This document shows, in pieces, positions 1-12,320 of a stretch of DNA of 64,000 bases (its first letter is position 1; the number at the start of each line of letters is the position of its first letter). The notes beneath the pieces are model-generated. The model worked only from the letters and a program-made list of their open reading frames with translations. It searched no databases and was not told where the DNA came from. The DNA comes from Viscum album. Lineage: Eukaryota; Streptophyta; Magnoliopsida; Santalales; Viscaceae. Position numbers and translations under genes: made by a program. The stretch lies in the NCBI GenBank assembly GCA_963277665.1, contig OY728121.1:1652778062-1652842061 (forward strand). The letters run 5' to 3'.

Positions 1-104
1 CAGAATTATATTCATGATGTAAATATCATTTATATCATATATATCCTGTATATATATGAATTTATAATATTACCTAACATTTAGAGGTAATAAATGAGAT
101 GCAC

Positions 105-142
105 CATTCATGGAGACGGTAACCCGTACGTACGCATGAACG
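105..142 (-). other. Palindrome-loop hairpin, copy A
   Basis: Outer arms CATTCATG and CATGAACG pair except at one position. The loop holds ACGG-TAAC-CCGT, a small inner stem overlapping the self-complementary CGTACGTACG at 125-134. It lies downstream of the minus-strand TATA box, so it should be in the transcript. The same structure recurs in every LTR of this family in the window. Confidence 0.6.
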
Positions 143-855
143 CTACTTTCATTTCTATTTCATATTTAATGGAATGAGAAAATAATGATATAAATTTGTA
201 TTTTAATTCCAGTATAATATCATATATAATATCATTTACTCCATCCTTTACATGTCCCACATATGGAATTAACGATTCAAATCACTTTGAGGGGGTGGTA
301 GTCCGCACATCCTAAAATGAAATTATCGCAATTACCCATAATGGAAACCATAAAGGTATTCCATAAATGAAAAATACAGAATCATAAGGAAAACATAAAT
401 ATAAAATATATCACATATAAATATAGTGACATCTTAATGGCCACCATGAGAGGTGTTAAATGAATATTGGACAAGCATCGTTTCCTGAGGCAGTAATTCG
501 CCACCCATAGAAGAAGTATGTTCTTTAACCATTAGACGAAGGTGTGTGTAATTTTAAATCAAATACTTCTCATAAAAATATCCTAGTATATTTAATATAC
601 TGGTTTTGTTACAAAATAAATGAATTAAAAGAGTTTAAGGGGTTAGAGAAGCAAGATAAAACAAAAGAACATAAGAGAAGACATTACCTTAAAATCGGGT
701 AACTCTTTTTTATTTGAGCCAAAGGCTTACTTGGGATGACTTATACCCAATGTGAGGCTTCTAGGAGTAATATAGGGATTTTGGGAGAGTATTTGGGAAG
801 ATTTTGGCCGAGCCAAATGGCTTTGAAGGTCTGAATAAAGTGGTAGAGGTGGAGG

Positions 856-864
856 CCTTTTATA
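856..864 (-). promoter_or_regulatory. TATA box in 3' LTR of element A
   Basis: The minus strand reads TATAAAAGG here. The same motif sits at the equivalent place in the other LTRs (9439, 39086, 47357), which supports it as the Pol II promoter core of the family. Confidence 0.6.
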
Positions 865-2234
865 AGAGGAGAGGAGGGGCACTCTTGGAATGTCATGAAA
901 TGTTACATTATTATATAATGAGTTTTGGGTTTTAAAGGTCCCACAATTATATATTTCTTGTATAAGGTGATAAGGATTCAAAATATACTCATCCAATAGG
1001 TTTTTTACAATTATAAGTCTTAGATTTTACATTATCTTTTCATTTTATGTAAATCATTAATTAATGAGGTAATCACTGCATCATCAAAGTGTCATAAAAA
1101 ATTTAATTTATTTAATGTATAAAATTTATAAAAAATTATCATGATGTAGGAAATATTATTATCTTTCAAATTAATATTTATATTCAAAAAGTTAACTTAT
1201 ATAACCCCATGTAATAATTTTTTTATTAAAACAAAACATGTTTGTGACAATTTTATTTTTACTTTAAATAAAAAGTTATTAATGTCATTTTCTTTCCCAG
1301 GTGGATCCTTGGGGTTCCCAAGTTGACCCATGGATTTTCATGGTCGGTCATGACTCATACAATAAGGTTAGGAAAAGTTTAAAGATATTTTAATATTTTT
1401 ATACTATCATTTTTACCTTAAATTTCACTAATTACCTTTAATCGCGATTAATAAAACATAAAAGTTACTATTCACCAAAAATTATTTTCATCTCATTGAA
1501 CCACATTTTTATTCTTAATGAAACCCATGTCTGTCAGATTTTTGTAATTCAATACACAGAAGTGGTAATGTTTCATTTACACGAAAAATGATCTTTTAAA
1601 CTACCACTTAGTTGTATCATTATTCATCAAAAATTGAATTTTGTCAGAAAAATACCAAAAATTCACCCTAATCTATAATTGATATTCTGAATTCAAAAAT
1701 GATGTCTATTTTACCAAATTACAAACATATAAGTTGCATTAATTAATTTTATAATTAATTCCCGTTGTCAAAACAAATAGTGTGTTTTTAAGAAACAATA
1801 TCAATCAAAAGTTTAACAATTGTTTATGTCCAATTTCAAGGTGAAATTAATTCTAATGACCACGATTGGATAAAATGGTAAAATTATATTCTAATTATAC
1901 TTTAAAACCACTCAATGGTATAATTTAGCACTATTAATTATTTTATTAAAAAAATTTGTTTTTAATTAAAATTTAGTAATTTTCACTATTCATCAAAATA
2001 TAAAAGTTATCCAAAAAGTTCCAAAATTTCACCCAAGGTTGAATTCGATATTCTGAATCCAAAAATGAAGTCCATGTTGATAGATAAAATTTATAAAATT
2101 TCAAAAAGTAGTTATTACTATTCATAACGGCTAGTTTGATTGGTTGTGGTGTGTGTTAGAACTCGAAGTTGCGTACAACAGACGCTACTGTATTATTCAA
2201 AGAGAAGCATACTGTGGAAGCTTGGGGTGTTACA

Positions 2235-2246
2235 TTCTCCCCTACT
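2235..2246 (-). other. Polypurine tract of element A
   Basis: The minus strand reads AGTAGGGGAGAA directly before the LTR start. Position and purine content fit the plus-strand priming site of an LTR retrotransposon. Confidence 0.7.
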
Positions 2247-2280
2247 TAAAATAATTTCTTTCTCGAAATTTCTTATAATA

Positions 2281-5044
2281 TCACTGTATAAAAAGACTCG
2301 GGTGATTCTTCATCATCAGTTCCTCAGGTTCCCACATTGCCTCTTCCATCTTATGGTTTCTCCATATATCTTTTACCAGACGAGTCGTCCAGTTTCTCAG
2401 TACATGTTCTCTTGTATCAAGAATCCTGATTTGCTATTCGCAATGAGACAGACCGGGTTCCAGTTCTAATTCCCCATAGGTGAGTACATGCGTTGGGTCA
2501 GGCATGTATTTTCTCAACAGTGATATGTGGAACACATCGTGAAATTTGGAGAGACTTGGAGGCATTGCCAAACGGTATGATACATCCCCAATTTGTTCTA
2601 GAATTTCGAAGGGTCCCATGTACCTGGGACTCAATTTACCTTTCTTACTGAAACGTATAACACCCTTCCATGGAGATACCTTCAAGAAAACATGATCTCT
2701 TACCTGAAATTCCAAATTATTCTTTCGGTTGTTAGCATAGCTCTTCTGCCTAATTTTAGCTGCTTTGATGGGGTTTTGGATTACCTTCACCTTTTCCATC
2801 GTTTCCTCCACCAGTTCTGGGCCTACAATTTTTCTTTCACCAACGTCATCCCAACAGGTCGGTGTGCGACATCTCTTTCCATATAACGCTTCATATGGTG
2901 CCATCTGAATAATTGAATGGAAGCTATTGTTATAGGAAAATTCTACCAGAGGTAAATATTGATCCCACATACCCTGAAAGTCAAGTGAGCATGATCTCAA
3001 CATGTCTTCTACGTTTTGAATAGTTCGTTCTTATTGTCCATCTGGTTGAGGGTGGTAAGCAGTGCTCAAACGAAGTTCAGTATCCAAGGCCTTCTGAAGA
3101 CCTTTCCAGAATCTTGATGTAAAACATGGATCATGATCCAAGAAAATCGATAGGGGTACTCCATGAAGTCTCACAACATCATTAATATATAGTCTTGCTA
3201 GATGGTCAAGTGGTAGATCTTCTCTTATAGCAAGAAAATGTGCTGACTTAGTAAGATGATCAACAATGACCCATATTGCGTCATTCCTTTTAGTAGTCAT
3301 TGGTAGTCTCATGAAAATGTCCATCATGATATTATCCCATTTCCACTCAGGTATGGGAAGAGGTTTCAATACTCCTCCAGGCTGTTACCTTCCAGCTTTC
3401 ACTTGTTGACAAACCATACATCTTGACACAAAATCGGAAATCTCCCTCTCCATGTTGTCCCACCATAAATATTCCTTCAAATCTCTATACATTTTTGTGT
3501 TCCCATGGTGTATAGAGAAATTGGAACTATGAGTATCATCCAACAATTCTCTTTTTAGATCAGGTATATCGGGAACACAAAGTCTCTTCCCAAACATCAA
3601 AATTCCATCTTCATACACAAAGTCACTCAATTTACCATCATTCACAGCTTTAATCTTCCTTTGTAACTCTCCATCACTGGTATGAGAACTCTTTATCTTT
3701 TCTAGTAAAGATGGTTTGGAAACCATTTGAGAAATCTTTGATGTTTCACCTTCCATGGTGATTCCTATATCCATATTTACTAGATCCATTTATATAGGAT
3801 CCTTTTCAACTCTCATTTTGTTCAAAACTCCATCATCCTTTCTACTCAAAGAATCTTCCACCTTATTTTCCTTCCCTATGTTGTAGTGTATCGTGAAATC
3901 ATAATCCTTGAGTAGTTCAATCCATCTCCTTTTCCTCGTGTTGAGTTCTTTTTGTGAGAAAATATACTTCAAACTCTTGTGATCATTATAAATCTCACAT
4001 TTTTCACCATAGAGGTAGTGTCTCTATATCCCAAAAGCAAAGATCACAGCTCTTAACTAAAGATCATGAGTAGGATAGTTCTGCTCGTGAATTTTTAGCT
4101 GTCATGATGCATAAGCAATAACCCTATCATTCTACATAAAGACACAAGCATGTTCTTTCATTAATGCATCACTATAAATAACAAACCCATCATTCCTCGA
4201 TGCTAGAGTCAATATAGGAGCGTTGACTAATCTTCTTTTCAGTTCTTCAAAACATTCTTCACATTCTTTTTTCCAAATAAATTTAACCCCTTTACGTGTC
4301 AAATTCATTAATGGGTTAGCCAATCAGGCAAAATTCTAGACAAAACGTCGATAATAACCTGCTAAACCAATAAAACTGTGTACCTCAGTTATACTCGTCA
4401 GTGGTTGCCATTCTTGGATCGCTCTTGTCATAGAAGGATCAACAGAGATTCCATCCTTTGAGACAATATGGCCAAGAAAATAAATCTCATGAAGCCAGAA
4501 TTCAAACTTGCTAAACATTCCATATAAATCGTGTCTTCTAAGAGTCTTCAGGATAATGCGCATGTGATTTTCATGATCTTCATAGCCTTTGGAGTATACC
4601 AAGATTTCATCAATAAATACAACCATGAAGTCATCAAGATATTATTTGAAAACTCTTTTCATTAGATCCATGAAGATAGAGGGTGCATTGATCAATCCAA
4701 AAGGCATTACTGTAAACTCGTAATGCCCGTACTTGGATCGAAATGATGTCTTCAGAATGTCTTCTTTCTTCACACACAACTGATGATATCTAGATCGAAG
4801 GTAAATATTTTAAATGTATTGAGATCCATGAAGTTGGTCAAATAAATCATCAATGCGAGGTAACAGATACTTTTTCTTTATTGTTATAGAATTGATCTCC
4901 CAGTAGTCGATACATAACCTCATAGATCCATCTTTCTTTTTAACAAAAAAGAAAAGGCGCTCCGAATAGAGAAACACTAGGGTGAATAAATCCCTTATTA
5001 CTAAATTCCTCTAGATGTTTCGTTTGTTCAACTAATTCCACAGT
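2281..5044 (-). pseudogene. pol: Decayed pol (RT, RNase H, integrase, chromodomain) of element A
   Basis: Minus-strand fragments give reverse transcriptase, with the FIDE remnant of the FIDD catalytic box near 4610, then RNase H, zinc-binding and catalytic integrase segments, a GPFE module and a C-terminal chromodomain at about 2281-2440. The frame is broken by many stops and by at least one small insertion (near 5044, where the copy in element B is collinear). A stop after residue Gln in PDGQ (near 3030) separates the second and third catalytic acidic residues of integrase. A stop at about 2434 separates the chromodomain from integrase. The RNase H catalytic Glu codon has become TAG. The TGA at 4324-4326 is also present at the same place in element B. 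No protein can be made from this copy. Confidence 0.85.
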
Positions 5045-6746
5045 GACCATTATCTATGGGGTCTTCTATATGGTCCTTTAACTAGGCATTAGGTCAATAT
5101 AAAACTCAACTTCTCGTTCTGGAGGATGCCCAGGTAAATCATCTTGGAACACATCAACATATTCTCTCACAATACGTACATCCTCTATTTTAACATTCCC
5201 TTCCTCACCCACAATTATTTCATTCTCTTCCTCCCCAATAAGTGAATTTAGTTGAGCTACTGGGGGTGGATCTAGATAAGAATTAGGTGGTGATGATTCT
5301 TCTCTAAAGATAAGGTGTTCCTTATCATCATCATCAAGAATCGTAACCTCTTTCTTCTTAAAAAAAATCTTCGCATCATGTTCTGAAATCCAATCCATAC
5401 CAAGGATTATATCAAAATCAATCAAAGGTATGACAATGATATCGGCAGATAAAGAACATTTATGTACTCTAATGGGGATTGATTCACAATACTTTGTTGC
5501 AATGATACTTCCCTTTGGAGTTTAAACTTACAAATCATTTGTTAAATAAAATTGGAAATATCTAATTTTCTTAGAAAATTGGGAATATATGAAACAATGC
5601 GATGATCCAGAATCAAATAATGCATTTTCTAAACTTGAGGAAACCATTAAATTACCTTCCACCACATCTTTCGGAGCTTCAACCTCAGCAGTAGTGATAG
5701 CATATGCTTGGCCATGATCCCTTGGCCTCTTTTGAGGTACGTTCCCCTGATGCTTAGGACATTAATTTGCATAATGTCCAATATCTCTACAATTATAGCA
5801 TTCCACATTGACAAAAACTCTCTTTCCCTTGCAATCATGAGATTGGTGGCCTTTTTCACAACACTTGTAACAGACTCTTATTCCCTTCAAACAAGTACCG
5901 GGGTGTTTATTCCCACATTTATTGCATGAATGATATTCAACTTTTCCCATAATCCCCTTATTTCTATTTCCAGATTGATCAGAAGATCTCTTCTTCTCTT
6001 GCATTGCTTTAAAGTTTTATGACTTTGAGAATTCCTTTTCCTTCTTCATAACACACGAGACAATATCTTCGTACGACGAGAAGGTTTGTGAGACTAATGC
6101 TTGATGGAGAAATGGTTTTAAACCATAAAAAACGATCAATCTTACTTCTTGGGTTACCTATATAATATGAATCATGCCTCGCAAACCTTGTAATGTTAGC
6201 CTCATACATTGCGACATTCTCATCCTCCTTCTGCCTCAGACTCAGAAATTTCCTTTCCATATCTGCTCGATGGACATGTGGAAAGTATTTTCCTAAGATA
6301 ATTTTCTTAAAATTGCCCCATTCCATACTTGATATTTCTTCAACTTCCATTGTGTTTTTAATTAGTGACCACCATTGTTCAGCTTCTCCAGTGAGGTGGT
6401 AAACTGCCATGACAACATTCTCCCTTTCACTACTCCCCAAGGCGTAGAATAGTTTCTCTAATGATTTTATTCATTGCTTAGTGACAAATGGTTTTGTACC
6501 CTCATTAAATGTTGGTGGTTCTTGCCTCATGAAGTATTCTAACGTTGATCCTCCACGTTGCAGATTAGGGTGCTCTATACGAGTAAGGTTATTATTCATA
6601 ACCTGAGTTAGTTGTCCCAGTATGGTGATAAGCGGATCAGAACCAGTTGTGTCACCAGCTCCATTATAATTATCTTGAGCAGGAGGGAAATCCCTACATG
6701 GAGTGCGTGCATTGAGATGGTTTTCATTCCTTCCACTAGGCACCAT
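5045..6746 (-). pseudogene. gag: Decayed gag-protease of element A
   Basis: The start at 6746 matches the start of the better preserved gag in element B (MVPSGRNEN against MAPSGRNGN). Retained parts are the N-terminal Retrotrans_gag region with its WW pair (about 6360), the CCHC-type cysteine-histidine region (about 5770-5990), and the stretch after the protease (IILGMDW near 5400). The frame is broken between about 5430 and 5640, around the expected protease active site, and at several places in gag. The protein would have formed the particle and bound RNA; this copy cannot. Confidence 0.85.
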
Positions 6747-7247
6747 TTCAATACAATGTCATAAACTAGATTAGTTTATGAATCGAAATACATAATAACA
6801 TACTTGAAAAACACTTAACATAAATTGAACTATTTATAGATATAATCCATAGTCATAAAAAGGTTTTCTTTGAGAAATTATATACTCATAAACACTTCAT
6901 AATGGTTTGTAAAGAAAATGAGAATTATCCTAAGCATATCCCCCGGGAGTGTCGTAACCAAGAGTGCAGCAAGGCCCATTGTCGTGCACCAGTTCCCGTT
7001 CGAGTCTAGCTCAAAGCGGTGTCTTTGGGTTTTACCCCTAGGTACATCTGTTCCAGATCCGCCTCTATCTGCTCGTTTCTAGACAGGGATGTATTTCTCA
7101 GAAAACTTACAAAATCTCTATAATACCAATATTCTAGGAAGTTCTTATATACTAATCCTCAAAGTCTATCTTAGGGTTATGTGCTCTAATCAGGGTTTAT
7201 CTAAACTTGGCTTCCAGGGTTAGTATTAAACTACCTATAATACCAAA
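6747..7247 (-). other. 5' untranslated leader of element A
   Basis: About 500 bases between gag and the 5' LTR, with no open frame of note. A block at about 6945-7090 is well conserved with the same leader in element B (44900-45060). It is therefore likely to be functional RNA or packaging sequence of the family rather than random DNA; the role is inferred. Confidence 0.7.
7235..7245 (-). other. Primer binding site of element A (degenerate)
   Basis: The minus strand reads TGGTATTATAG, two mismatches from the TGGTATCAGAG in element B, which matches the 3' end complement of plant initiator tRNA-Met. It lies two bases from the 5' LTR. Confidence 0.7.
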
Positions 7248-8687
7248 TGTAATTCCCCGACCCCAGTTACCCAGATTCGGTGTATTATTACGTAACATTG
7301 GCATGATCACAAAAGATCAAGACTCGAATGACCGATTAGTTTAGTATCCTTGTAAACACTAGATACACTCATAAATGTTACATTACATCATAAAGTGAAA
7401 AACTACAATAAAGGGGTCTCCATAGTCAACACTCATATCCCCTTCCGACTATCCCTACAGATCATTAATAATATACTTCTTCACATCCTTGAAAAATTAA
7501 AACATTGAATGGGGTGATCTCAGATGCTCAGTACGGATAACAATATAGCGGAAACTTTAATAAATAAACATAAACATTTAAGGCAATGTATAACTGAAAC
7601 AAAAGCCTTTTAAACTTGAACATCAGCATAATATGGAAAAATAAATGAAATAATGCCATTTACTTATTCACATGGATATTCTACTAGTCAAATAATCACA
7701 TTCAATATCAATAACCACTTTCATAATGATGGAATTCATAATGCCATACTATCATAACCACGTAGCCAAGGCCTCGTGCCAAGTCTACAAATAAGGTTTT
7801 TTCAAGGACTCGTGCCAAGACACTAGTTTGTCTCGTGAGGCCTACCTATGCATCTAGGAGCTATAGCGGGCTCCACACATCACTTATTAAGTCTAATGCA
7901 TTCTTCATACGAACAGGTTTAAACATATCATAAACCATAACATAATCATATCACATAAAACATGCATAATGGAAACATAACATTTCAACATTTAAATAAA
8001 AATATATCTATAAAACACATTGATATAATAAAAACACATTCAAAACCATTTTCAATACCAAAATAAAAGAAAACTAAAATATGGTATTTATTTTTCATTT
8101 AAAAAAAGTTATGGCTTGTAGACGAAGCTGAAACTCAAATAATGGTCACGGCGGCGGAGAAGTCGTTGTCGTCGCATACATAAGACAAAACATTCCTTTT
8201 TTTGTTTAGTAAAAACGATTCGTATAAAAAGATTCATTTTGAATAAAATTAATAGTCAAAGGGGTTTATACACCTTATAAAAGAAAGTTGTGTATAAAAT
8301 AAAATATTCCTCAATGAAAAGGGATTGAGACAAACTCCCTTACCTTGTGTCTGACTTGACTCGACCATTATTTATCCTCCTGAATAATAAAATTGAGTTA
8401 ATTTATAATTTTTTAAGAACCATATTCAAGTCCATTATTCCTTTTATATAACTTATTACCATTTATGAACATTATGTAATTATTTAAGTTAATAACTGTC
8501 GTTTTGTGGATCTTTGGTACTTGAGTCAAAAATAAACTTCTTATACATACAAGTTGTTCATGTGGTAAAATATCCATTATATCCAGAATTATAATCATGA
8601 TTTAGATATCATATATATCATATATATCCAGTGTATATATGAATTTATAATATTACATAACATTTAGAGGTAAGAAATGAAATGCAC

Positions 8688-8725
8688 CGTTCATGGAGAC
8701 GGTAAGCCGTACGTATGCATGAACG
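8688..8725 (-). other. Palindrome-loop hairpin, copy B
   Basis: Arms CGTTCATG and CATGAACG pair perfectly over 8 bases. The inner stem ACGG/CCGT is intact. The palindrome has one change (CGTACGTATG), leaving TACGTA as the self-complementary core. Confidence 0.65.
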
Positions 8726-8877
8726 CTACTTTCATTTCTATTTCCTATTTAATGGAATAAGAACATAATGATATAAAGGTTTATTATACTTCCACTACAA
8801 TATCATATAAAATATCATTTACTCCATCCTTTATGCGTCCCACATATGGCATTAACGATTCAAATCACTTTTAGTGG

Positions 8878-8889
8878 GCGGTAGTCCGC
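8878..8889. other. Short hairpin GCGG-TAGT-CCGC
   Basis: A perfect 4-bp stem with a TAGT loop, resembling the inner stem of the larger hairpins (GGTAGTCCG). It lies about 150 bases from copy B in the same LTR. It may be a reduced second copy of the same module. Confidence 0.4.
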
Positions 8890-9438
8890 ACATCCTAAAA
8901 TGAAATTATCGCATTTACCCATAATGGAAACCCTAAAGGTATGACATAAATGAAAAATAAATAAGCATAAGGAAGACATAAACATAATATATATCATATA
9001 TAAATATATTTACATCTTAATGGACACCAGGAGAGGTGTTAAAAGAAGATTGAACAATCATTGTTTCATGAGGCAGTAATTTGCCACCCACAGAAACAAT
9101 ATGTTCTTTAACCATTAGACGGAGGTGTGTGTAAGTGTAAATAAAATCCTACTAATAAAAACATCCTAGTATATTTAATATACTGGTTTTTTCACAAAAT
9201 AAATGAATTAATATAGTTTAAGGGGTTGGATAATCAAAATAAAACAAAAGAATATAAGAGAAGACATTACCTTAAAATCGGGTAACTCTTTTTGATTTGA
9301 GCCAAAGGATTCCTTGGGAAGGCTTATGACCAATGTTAGGATTCTAGCAGTAGTAGAGGGATGTTGGGAGAGTATTTGGGTATATTTTGGCCGAGCCAAA
9401 TGTCTTTGAAGGTGTGAATAAAGTGGTAGAGGTGGGGG

Positions 9439-9447
9439 CCTTTTATA
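9439..9447 (-). promoter_or_regulatory. TATA box in 5' LTR of element A
   Basis: TATAAAAGG on the minus strand, conserved in position with the other LTRs. This would drive the full-length transcript of element A if it were still active. Confidence 0.65.
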
Positions 9448-10817
9448 AGAGGAGAGGATGGGCACTCTTGGAAAGTCATGAAATGTTACATTATTATATA
9501 ATGAGTTTCGGATTTTAAAGGTCCCAAAATTATATATTTAGTGTATATGGTGATAAGGGTTATAAATATAATAATCCAATAGGTTTTTGACATGTCTAAG
9601 TCTTATATTTTACATTCTCTTTTCATTTAATTTAAATTGTTAATTAATGAGGTAATCGATGCATCATCATAGTGTCATAAAAAATTTAATTTATTTAATA
9701 TCTAAAAATTATAAAAAAAACTATCATGATGTATGAAATATTTTTATCTTTCCAATGAATATTTATATTCTAAAAGTTAACTTATATAACCCAATGTAAT
9801 AATTTTTTTAGTAAAAAACACATGTTTGTGACAATTTTATTTTTACTTTAAATAAAAAGTTTTTAATGTCATTTTCTTACCCAAGTGGCTCCATGGGGTC
9901 CCCAAGTTGACCCATGTATTGTATATGTAGTCCATTACTTATCCAATAAGGTTTGGAAAATTGTAAATATATTTTCAAATTTTTATAATATCATTTTTAC
10001 CTTAAATTTCACTAATTACCTTTATTTGTGATTAATAAAAATTAAAATTTACTATTCACCAAAAATTATTTTCATCTCATTGAACCACATTTGCTTCCTA
10101 ATTACAAATATTTTTGTCATATTTTTGAAATTCAATACACAGACGTGATAATGTTTCATTTGCACGAAAAAATAGTTTTTAAACTACCACTTAGTGGTTT
10201 CACTATTCAACAAAAATTGAAGTTTTTCAGAAAAATACCAACAATTCACCCTAAGATATAATTGATATTCTGAATTAAAAAATTATGTCTATTTTACAAA
10301 ATTCCAAACATATAATTTTCATTAATTAATTTTATAATTAATTCTCGTTGTCAAAACAAATAGCGTGCTTTTAAGAAACAATATCAATCAAAAGATTGAC
10401 AATTGTTTATGTCCAATTTCAAGGTGAAATTAATTCTAATGACCAACATTGGATAAAATGGTAAAATTATATTATAATAATACTTTAAAACCACTCAATG
10501 GTATAATTTATCACTATTAATTATTATGATTAAAAAAGTTGTTTTTAACTGAAATTTAGTAATTTTCACTATTCATCAAAATATTAAAGTTATCTGCAAA
10601 GTTCCAAAATTTCACCCTAGGCTAAATTAGATATTATGAATCCAAAAATGAAGTCCATTTTGAAAGATAAAATTTATAAAATTTCAAAAATTAGGTAGTA
10701 CTATTCATAAGGGCTAGTTTTATTAGTTGTGGTGTGTGTTAGAACTCAAAGTTGCGTACAATAGATGTTACTGTATTATTCAAAGAGAAGCGCACCGTGG
10801 AAGCTTGGGGTGTTAAA

Positions 10818-11868
10818 ATTAATAAATAAATATCACATCTCTTTAGATGAATATTAAATAAAATTATAAAACACGTTTATAAGGAATGTAATATTTTTTT
10901 GTTTTTGGAGACTATAAAAATAACCATTTTATTTCATGAAATATCTCCACAATCTCCAACAATGTTCTTTTAAAATATTATTCCTATTTGGTATACCATA
11001 TATAAACTATTCATCATGATATGGGGAAAGAAAGATAAGAAAGGGTGAGCTCAAATTCCCAATGAGGGTAAACATAAGAGAAATCAATCAATGATAATTT
11101 TAAATAATAAGATAAGAATAATGTAATGCAATCATGATGATAACTTATGATGTTCCTACCCATGTTATCATAAATAAAAAATATTATTCATGTAATAAAA
11201 ATTAATCATTTCTAAAAACATGAAAAATAAGAGTGAAAAATAATCATAAATTAACCATGAATCATAAGATCATGTTATAAAAGTTTGAAATAATTGTAAA
11301 TATACAAAACCATTTCATTTTTCAAGGTTAACTATCAATACCATTAATATAATGGATCATTACACATTACATATTTTCCATTGTTAATCAGGATGCAACT
11401 ATTTAACACATTGGATCTGGATGAACCTATTTCCCATAGTGGCATAGGAATCACCTATTTCATATATTTATCTCATGATATATAAATATAAATACACTAA
11501 ATTGGAGGTAGATATAGGTATTTCCTTTCTTTGGTTATAAATTAAACACCTTCACATAATGAAATTAATGTATATGTGTTCTATAAGATCATAAAAAATT
11601 TATCATATCGGAACCCAAGAAGAGAAATTGGTTTTATAAACATTTCATCATAAGGTAACCTATAGTAAATAAAATGATTTCATAATCATTTCATCAATTC
11701 ATCAATGCATGACCCATGAAAAAATAGGAAGCTTTCATTATAAGTTCATCACAGTGTAACCCGTGGAAGAGAAACATGTTTTTTAAACATATATTAATAA
11801 TGAAGATATACCATAGAGAGAAATTATAAGAATGGTTTCCTTAGATAATTTCCCTAATTAATCATAAT
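10818..11868 (-). repeat. Diverged Ty3-type LTR, first part (split by CACTA)
   Basis: The anchor GGTGAGCTCAAATTCCCA at about 11045 matches the same site in the element B LTRs (about 45480) and in the LTR at the window end (about 63830). The rest is strongly diverged and AT-rich. Its sequence stops at the left end of the CACTA transposon and resumes at 28210. Its own start is not visible, because element A ends at 10817 and probably inserted into it. Orientation is the same as the other LTRs. Confidence 0.65.
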
Positions 11869-12320
11869 CATTGCTGGAAAGTTAAATTATACCAATGGTT
11901 TCAAACCACTGGCATAGGGGTGATAAACTGTTGGTATAAAATATCTCAATAGTTTTCCAAACCATTCGTTAGTGTGGAGCCAGTATAGACATATAACAAC
12001 AGTTATTAAATAACCATTTTTATAGGGTAAAAACTTATAGTTTCCCATGGGTTTTTAGAACCATTGGGATAGATAAATATGAATGTTTTAAAACCATTTT
12101 TTTACAAAGGAAAAATTGTAATACCAATGGTTTTTCATCTGTTGTCATAGAGTATTTCCAATGGTTAAATAAAACTATTATTATACATTTCATATCTATG
12201 GATATACCAATAGGTTAGTAACTATTGGTATATAGTTTTTTCAATGGTTATTTATAGATCTCGAAAAACACATGCTCTTTCCGCACTATACCAACAGTTA
12301 TAAACTATTTTTATAGTATT
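11869..12320. repeat. Left terminal and subterminal repeats of CACTA
   Basis: After the decayed terminus come about ten short, mostly palindromic units such as ACCAATGGTT...AACCACTGG and ACCAATAGGTT...AACTATTGGTATA. In CACTA elements such subterminal repeats bind the element-encoded TNPA-type protein. The same motif family is present at the right end. Confidence 0.75.

Larger units (their letters stand above)
1..2234 (-). repeat. 3' LTR of element A (partial)
   Basis: This is the left LTR, the 3' one because the genes read on the minus strand. It ends at GGTGTTACA and is followed at once by the polypurine tract. It holds a TATA box, a palindrome-loop hairpin near base 105, and a stretch at about 1060-1390 that matches a 482-base block present in only one LTR of element B. 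Confidence 0.9.
1..10817 (-). mobile_element. Element A: decayed Tekay-like Ty3 LTR retrotransposon, left end off window
   Basis: Two long terminal repeats in direct orientation (1-2234 and 7248-10817) flank a minus-strand gag-pol remnant. Base 1 aligns with base 8584 of the right LTR and both copies then run 2234 bases, so about 1.3 kb of the left LTR lies outside the window. A degenerate primer site and a purine tract sit at the expected inner edges. The LTRs have diverged visibly (about one base in ten over the first 145 bases), so this is an old insertion. The protein order and a C-terminal chromodomain place it in the chromovirus branch of Ty3; the Tekay-like label rests on gag and integrase resemblance and is from memory. 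No target duplication can be checked because the left end is missing. Confidence 0.9.
7248..10817 (-). repeat. 5' LTR of element A
   Basis: A complete LTR of 3570 bases, from TGTAATTCC to TGTTAAA (a decayed TGTTACA). It aligns throughout with the LTRs of element B, confirming the same family. On the transcribed minus strand it contains a TATA box at 9439-9447 followed by hairpins at 8878 and 8688. Confidence 0.9.
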
